A program made the position numbers and the translations under genes. The notes below the pieces were generated by a model. It searched no databases. It was given only the letters and a program-made list of their open reading frames with translations, and was not told where the DNA came from. Source: Alviniconcha marisindica (lineage: Eukaryota > Mollusca > Gastropoda > Provannidae). From it: a stretch of 64,000 nucleotides of DNA. Within the stretch, counting starts at the first letter, position 1. Each line of letters starts with the position of its first letter. The DNA lies in contig JABMCL010003257.1 in the NCBI GenBank assembly GCA_018857735.1, forward strand, positions 410,001-474,000. The letters run 5' to 3'. Below are positions 58,081 to 64,000 of this stretch, piece after piece.

Positions 58081-59772
58081 GTGAAGCTGTGATGTGCTGT
58101 AGGAAGTCTTGGGGCAGGAAGTAGTGAAACTGTGACAGCTTGTCCTATGTGGGGAGTCCTGGGACAGAAGTATTGTGTGAGTAGTGAAACTGTGACAGTT
58201 TGTCCTATGTGGCGAGTCCTTGGACAGAAATATTGTGTGAGTGGTGAAACTGACAGCTAATCTTATGTGGGGAGTCCCTGGACAGAGATGTGGTGTGAGT
58301 AGTGAAGCTGTGTCAGCTTGTCCTATGTTAGGAGTCCTTGGGCAGAACTATTGTGTGAGTAATGAAACTTGATTTTGAGACAGTATCTGTCTCCCACCTC
58401 AGACCTTTCCCTGAAGGGAGGCTGGGGCTGTCTCAAAAAACCCTGTCTGGAATCTTAGGGCTGTCATTTGATTCCTCTTTCCTATCTCCTCTCTTGTTCT
58501 TCTGCCTAGTCCTCACACTCTGTCTTGTTATTTTTCTGCTGATGATCCATTCTCATGACCTTTTTTCCAGAAAATTCTCAAACTTTTTTTGTTAAGAGTT
58601 TGTTTAAGTATTTTTTTATGGCTCTTGTTAAGCAACTAGATGATAGTAGGTGGTATGTGCCACTTGCTGCCATGTGGCTCTGGTATTTGCCAATATGCAT
58701 TTATATGTTTTTTTAATTATTTCTGTCCTTTCCTTTTTGAATTTTTTCTTTAATCTGGATTTGATAGATTAGATGGAACAATCGATACCAGCACATCCTA
58801 GCCTTAGCCTTACATGCTCCTTTAACAGGGTAATATTGAAGGGAATAAGTCCTCAAAATATTGTGTATGTGTGCTTTATGTTTGGTTGTGGACTGACTTG
58901 AGGAAGGAAGAGGATGTACCTCTGGTGGAGTTTGTGTACCTTGTGTTGACACGCTTGTCAGGTGAGAGTTACCGTAGGTGATTCAGGTCTTTGTTGCTGT
59001 GCCATGACATCTTTTGAGTGCTAATTAACTCCCTTGTGTGTTGATTCCGACTTCAGAAAGGGTTTTAAATATACATATAATTATATGAGAAGTTTGGAAG
59101 GGTGCATTTGCTTTTTGTTTGTTTTTTGTTTGTTGCCAAGCTCATCATCATGGAACATTTAATTGTATAACATACATCCAATACAATAATATGTTCGCAC
59201 ACTCATTCAGTTTCTTTCTAGACTTAAAAAAAATAATGTATAGATACTGAATCATCCGTTACAGTTCAACATGTTTATGGCATACATCTACGAATGCAGT
59301 GCAATCATTCCTTGTATCATTGTGTGTGTGCGTGCTTGTGTGAGAATGTGTGTGTGTGTGTGTGTGTGTGTGTGGAGAGCAGCTATTCATAATTGCAGTT
59401 AATAACCAAAATGTTCATTGTGTCATTGGACTGAATATGTTTTATATTTCAGTGTGTATGTAAATCAAAACAGGATGGGATATCAAAATAAATATGATTT
59501 ATATTTCAGACTCTGTGTGTGTGTGTGTGTGTGTGTGTATACATATTATTCATATCTAAAAACTGGATGGAATATCAACAACAACAAAATATATATATTT
59601 TAGTGTGTATAAATATGAATAAAAACAGGATGGGATATCAAAATGAATGCTTTATGTTTCAGTGTGTATATTATACACATATAAAAATAGGAACAGATGT
59701 GAAAATTATTTTTGTAAAAACATATTTCAGTGTAGCAGTGGTGGTGTATGTGTACAGGCAGCAGTAGTGCAT

Positions 59773-59774
<2 letters not shown>
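58081..59774. other. Intergenic DNA with degraded array end and dispersed repeat copy 3
   Basis: 58081-58360 continues the array as decayed 50-60 bp units (gtgaaactgtgacagcttgt). 58910-59040 is the reverse complement of the 29400-29510 repeat (ctctggtggagtttgtgtac / caggtgagagttaccgtagg). TG tracts at 59350-59373 and 59513-59538. A loose repeat (aacaggatgggatatcaaaa, four copies) occupies 59450-59700. Confidence 0.7.
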
Positions 59775-59808
<34 letters not shown>

Positions 59809-61195
59809 AACAACAACAGCCTACCACCAGTCATTCTGACAAACAGCAGCAGCACACTGACACACACCAAGAACCTGCCAACCACTGCCATTCTGACAAG
59901 CAGCGGTAGCATGTGCACACACAACCAGCTCACCACCAGTCATTCTGACAGCAGTAGTACACGCACACACAAACCTACCACCAGTCATTTTGACAGCAGT
60001 AGTACACACGCACACACACAAACCTACCACCAGTCATTTTGACAGCAGTAGTACACGCACACACAAACCTACCACCAGTCATTTTGACAGCAGTAGTACA
60101 CGCACACACAAACCTACCACCAGTCATTCTGACAGCAGTAGTACACGCACACACAAACCTACCACCAGTCATTTGACAGCAGTAGTACACGCACACACAA
60201 ACCTACCACCAGTCATTTGGGCAGCAGTAGTACACGCACACACAAACCTACCACCAGTCATTTGACAGCAGTAGTACACGCACACACAAACCTACCACCA
60301 GTCATTCTGACAGCAGTAGCACACGCACACACAAACCTACCACCAGTCATTCTGGGCAGCAGTAGACACGCACACACAAACCTACCACCAGTCATTCTGA
60401 CAGCAGTAGTACACGCACACACAAACCTACCACCAGTCATTCTGACAGCAGTAGTACATGCACACACAAACCTACCACCAGTCATTCTGACAGCAGTAGT
60501 ACACGCACACACAAACCTACCACCAGTCATTTGACAGCATAGTACACACACACACAAACCTACCACCAGTCATTTGACAGCAGTAGTACACACGCACACC
60601 ACAAACCCTACCACCAGTCATTTAACAGCAGTAGTACACGCACACACAAACCTACCACCAGTCATGTCAACAGCAAGTACGCACACACAACACACACACT
60701 ACACACGCACACACAAACCTACCACCAGTCATTTAACAGCAATACGCACACACAACCCACCACCATCGACACATAGCACACCACACACAAACCTACCACC
60801 AGTCACTGAAAAAGCAATAGACACACACACACACACACACAACACACCTACCACCAGTCACTGAAACAGCAGAGACACACACACACACACACAACAACTA
60901 ACCACCACACTGTCATTAACAGCATAGTACCAACACACACAAAAAAAAAAACACACGAACAAGCCAACCTAACCAGCCACGACAAACAGCCCAATGCGCA
61001 CAACACACACACACACACACACACAACAACCTACCACCAGTCACTGACAAACAGCAATAGAGCGCGCACACACACACACAACAACCTACCACCAGTCACT
61101 GACAAACAGCAACAGAGCGCACACACACACACACACACACAACAACCTACCACCAGTCACTGACAAACAGCAATAGAGCGCACACACACACCTGA
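59775..61195. repeat. About 45-bp array (CACCAGTCATTCTGACAGCAGTAGTACACGCACACACAAACC)
   Basis: About 28 copies of cctaccaccagtcattctga / cagcagtagtacacgcacac / acaaa. Copies are uniform at 59950-60550, then grow irregular with many indels from 60600 to 61000. The last four again form a regular series (cagtcactgacaaacagcaa). Confidence 0.94.
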
Positions 61196-61620
61196 AAGAG
61201 CTGCATACCATTACCAGCTTGACAATCTATACTGGCACAGTACCAGTGTTATTTTCTTCATCATCATACCAGTACCTTTCACCAGTATACTGGAAGCAGC
61301 AGGCTACAGTATACTCCAATCGCACACACACATCCTTTTTGAGCACAACGATAAGAGTTTTCCTTTGTGTTTTCAACAAATCCAAGCAAGTGCCATAATT
61401 ACATCATCAGACAATAACAACAGAATTCCTTTTAACGCTTTTGGCTTTTTCTGCTGCTGCCTATGAAAACAACTGAGCATACCAGTAGGTTGCAGACATT
61501 TATCGATAAGCTGTGCTGGAAAACCTTTCTATGCAGTAATATGCATGCAGCTCTACTAAACTGAATGGTCTACACAAAAGTATTCACAGAAAGTAACAAT
61601 CACAATGAATAGATTTTGGT
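61196..61620. other. Unique intergenic DNA
   Basis: No repeat or gene was recognised; the segment lies downstream of the TRMT112 3' end. Confidence 0.6.
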
Positions 61621-61623
61621 GAC

Positions 61624-61629
61624 TTTATT
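61624..61629 (-). terminator. TRMT112 poly(A) signal (AATAAA on minus strand)
   Basis: TTTATT on the plus strand is AATAAA on the minus strand, about 190 bases past the TRMT112 stop codon. A (TG)n tract (CA on plus, 61656-61710) is in the 3' UTR. Confidence 0.65.
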
Positions 61630-61655
61630 TTTATCAACACAATAAACCATGTAAG

Positions 61656-61714
<59 letters not shown>

Positions 61715-61820
61715 TTCTCTGCTTTAGTCATACACTTTCTCTCACAGCCAGTTCCCCCCCTAACCCCCTCCCATCCCCACCATGTTCCCTAATGGTGTTT
61801 GGAGACTGGATGGTTCCAGT

Positions 61821-61925
61821 TTAGCTGACTTCATCTTCATTCAGCAGCATGTTGGGAATGCCATTCTGTATGGGGAACTTGCGGCCAGTCTCCGGACACA
61901 CCAGCTCACCCTCCATGACCTCCAC
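61821..61925 (-). CDS. TRMT112: TRMT112 last exon
   Basis: This 105-nt exon starts in phase 0. It reads [20 protein letters not shown] then [14 protein letters not shown] and TAA. CPETGRxFPI with GIPNMLL is the invariant C-terminus of the family. Acceptor ACCCAG. The first 11 bases (GTGGAGGTCAT) and the acceptor recur throughout the upstream array. Confidence 0.95.
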   Translation of the reverse strand: MEVMEGELVCPETGRKFPIQNGIPNMLLNEDEVS

Positions 61926-62712
61926 CTGGGTCAGAACACCGCACAGTAAGCCAAATGAACACGCACTGATGACACAAACACAACCACCTCTGCCTGGGTC
62001 AGAACACTGCACAGTAAGCCATGTGAACACACACTGCTGACACAAACACAACCACCTCTGCCTGGGTCAAAACACTGCACAGTAAGCCATATGAACACAC
62101 ACTGTTTACACAAACACAACCACCCCTGCCTGGGTCAGAACACTGCACAGTAAGCCGTATGTACACACTTTGTTTACACAAACACAACAACCTCCACTGC
62201 AACACTGTGCAGTGTTCTGGGTCAGAACACTGCACAGTAGGCCTTATGTACACACACTGTTTACACAAACACAACAACCTCCACAGAACACCACACAGTA
62301 CACCATATGAACACGCACTGTTACACACACACAACATTCTCCATGACCTCCACCTGGGTCAGATCACCACACAGTAAACCACTCTGAGCCATATGAACAC
62401 ACACTGTTTACACAAACACGATGACCTCCACCTGGGTTAGATCACCACACAGTAAACCACTCAGAGCCATATGAACACACACTGTTTACACAAACACGAT
62501 GACCTCCACCTGGGTTAGATCACCACACAGTAAACCACTCTGAGCCATATGAACACACACTGTTTACACAAACACGATGACCTCCACCTGGGTTAGATCA
62601 CCACACAGTAAACCACTCTGAGCCATATGAACACACACTGTTTACACAAACACGATGACCTCCACCTGGGTTAGATCACCACACAAACACAAACCTGGGT
62701 TAGATCACCACA

Positions 62713-62775
<63 letters not shown>

Positions 62776-63410
62776 TGATAGATAGATATATATATTATAT
62801 ACACGCACACACACACAAACTTTTAAATATATTATTATTCTGAGCCACTCTGAGCCATATGAACACACACTGTTTACACAAACACAATGACTTCCACCTG
62901 GGTTAGATCACCACACAGTAAACCACTCTGAGCCATATGAACACACACTGTTTACACAAACACGATGACCTCCACCTGGGTTAGATCACCACACAGTAAA
63001 CCACTCTGAGCCATATGAACACACACTGTTTACACAAACACGATGACCTCCACCTGGGTTAGAACACCACACAGTAAACCACTCTGAGCCATATGAACAT
63101 GCACTGTTTACACAAACATGATGACCTCCACCTGGGTTAGAACACCACACAGTAAACCACTCTGAGCCATATGAACATGCACTGTTTACACATACACATC
63201 CTCCATGACCTCCACTGGGTCAGAACACCACACAGTAAGCCATGCATATGCACTGGTCACACAATGACCTGCAGCTGGGTCAGAACACCACACAGTAAGC
63301 CATATGAATACACACCATTTACACAATGACCTCCACCTGGGCCAGAACACCACACAGTAAACCGTGTGAACATGACTGTTTACACAAACACAATGACCTC
63401 CACCTGGGTC
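61915..63410. repeat. About 65-90 bp array of acceptor plus TRMT112 exon start
   Basis: About 18 copies. The minus strand of each has TCTAACCCAG or TCTGACCCAG then GTGGAGGTCATCGTG, i.e. the last-exon acceptor and first 11 bases (GTGGAGGTCATGGAG), followed by tttgtgtaaacagtgtgtgt / tcatatggctcagagtggtt. The left subarray (to 62300) has a shorter variant; (CA)n at 62714-62772 and a duplicated gatagatagatatatatatt block (62778, 63465) interrupt it. Confidence 0.95.
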
Positions 63411-63565
63411 AGAACATGCACACACACACATGCACACACACACACACACACACACACATAGAATGATAGATAGATATATATATATTATATACACGCACAC
63501 ACACACACAAATTTTTAAATATATTATTATTCTGTAATGTGTGTGTCACACAAACACACACATAC

Positions 63566-63658
63566 CTCTAGAAGAACATGGTGCAGGATTTTCTGCAACC
63601 CCTCATCCATCTCATCTGCATCTGGTAAAGTCTCTGGCAGTCCTTCTGAGTGCCCGAC
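63566..63658 (-). CDS. TRMT112: TRMT112 internal exon
   Basis: This 93-nt exon (31 codons, phase 0 both ends) reads VGHSEGLPETLPDADEMDEG then LQKILHHVLLE. The helical LQxIxHHxLLE segment precedes the CPE-containing strand in TRMT112. Acceptor GTGCAG, donor GTATGT. Confidence 0.9.
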
Positions 63659-63684
63659 CTGCACACAACACATTACAAAGTCTG

Positions 63685-64000
63685 TCAGTGATACATCCCC
63701 TGTCTTGTGAATTCCAACATTGCTGATCAATACATCCCCTGTCTTGTGAATTCCAACACTGCTGTTCAGTTCAATACATCCCCTGTCTTGTGAATTCCAA
63801 CACTGCTGATTGATACATCCCCTGTCTTGTGAATTCCAACACTGCTGATTGATACATCCCCTGTCTTGTGAATTCCAACACTGCTGATTGATACAGCCCC
63901 TGTCTCGTGAATTCCAACACTGCTGACTGATACATCCCCTGTCTTGTGAATTCCAACATGGCTGATTGATACATGCCCTGTCTTGTGAATTCCAACATGG
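63685..64000. repeat. About 40-46 bp tandem array running off the window
   Basis: Seven copies of gatacatcccctgtcttgtg / aattccaacactgctgatt in a TRMT112 intron, 27 bases from the acceptor. No exon-derived bases recognised in the unit. Confidence 0.93.

Larger units (their letters stand above)
61821..63658 (-). other. TRMT112: TRMT112 gene locus, last two exons
   Basis: Established: TRMT112 is a small zinc-binding activator that stabilises several methyltransferases acting on tRNA, rRNA and release factors. Seen: two minus-strand exons joining in phase 0 give [19 protein letters not shown] and [12 protein letters not shown], which match the conserved C-terminal half of TRMT112 (HHLLLEVEVxEGxLxCPExG, IPNMLLxEEE). 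The N-terminal exon(s), including the first half of the Trm112p fold, are beyond the right edge. Confidence 0.93.

Noticed and set aside
58362..58595. 77-codon plus-strand open frame with a hydrophobic stretch
   Set aside because: No homology recognised, and it starts in decayed array sequence; T-rich DNA explains the hydrophobic residues.

Overview
This is a window of animal nuclear DNA. It contains spliceosomal introns, three conserved metazoan genes split into small exons, long CA/TG microsatellites and poly-G/C runs, tRNA-derived SINE-like repeats and MITE-like inverted-repeat elements. The gene content and repeat style fit a lophotrochozoan, most likely a gastropod mollusc. That placement is inference; no species-specific marker was seen.

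Layout. (1) About 606-35840, minus strand: SKIC2 (SKIV2L/Ski2), the RNA helicase of the Ski complex. Twenty exons are read here with mostly consistent splice phases, from the N-terminal segment to the start of the insertion (arch) region; the C-terminal part lies off the left edge. (2) About 36300-36600: a probable bidirectional promoter with a YY1-type and an ETS-type motif. (3) 37426-49575, plus strand: a four-exon BCL10-like CARD adaptor gene, followed by a 3' minisatellite built from its own last coding segment and stop codon. (4) About 50-61.6 kb: intergenic DNA with a dead non-LTR retrotransposon fragment, a tRNA-headed SINE, a 2.4 kb inverted-repeat element and two large satellite-like arrays. 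(5) 61821 to the right edge, minus strand: TRMT112, last two exons, with the 5' part outside the window.

About half the window is tandem repeat, and nearly every intron has its own array with its own unit. The striking pattern is that many units contain an exon/intron junction: acceptor AG plus the first 10-50 nt of the adjacent exon, or the last 6-60 nt of an exon plus its donor. This recurs in all three genes (for example at 2800-4095, 5205-5935, 6737-7510, 8257-9480, 12207-13075, 18089-19260, 24818-25565, 41519-41942, 42214-44335, 44703-46440 and 61915-63410). Many units carry AG|GT at the junction, the proto-splice motif, so they create rows of decoy splice sites. I consider this the main discovery candidate: introns growing by local tandem duplication of splice junctions.

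Some exons look damaged (the Walker B exon near 12143, the exon near 2420-2791, and a one-base frame problem near 18040). These lie beside arrays and may be assembly errors rather than biology. The three genes act in separate processes: cytoplasmic RNA decay, NF-kB-type CARD signalling and methyltransferase activation. Only SKIC2 and BCL10 seem linked, through a shared promoter region.
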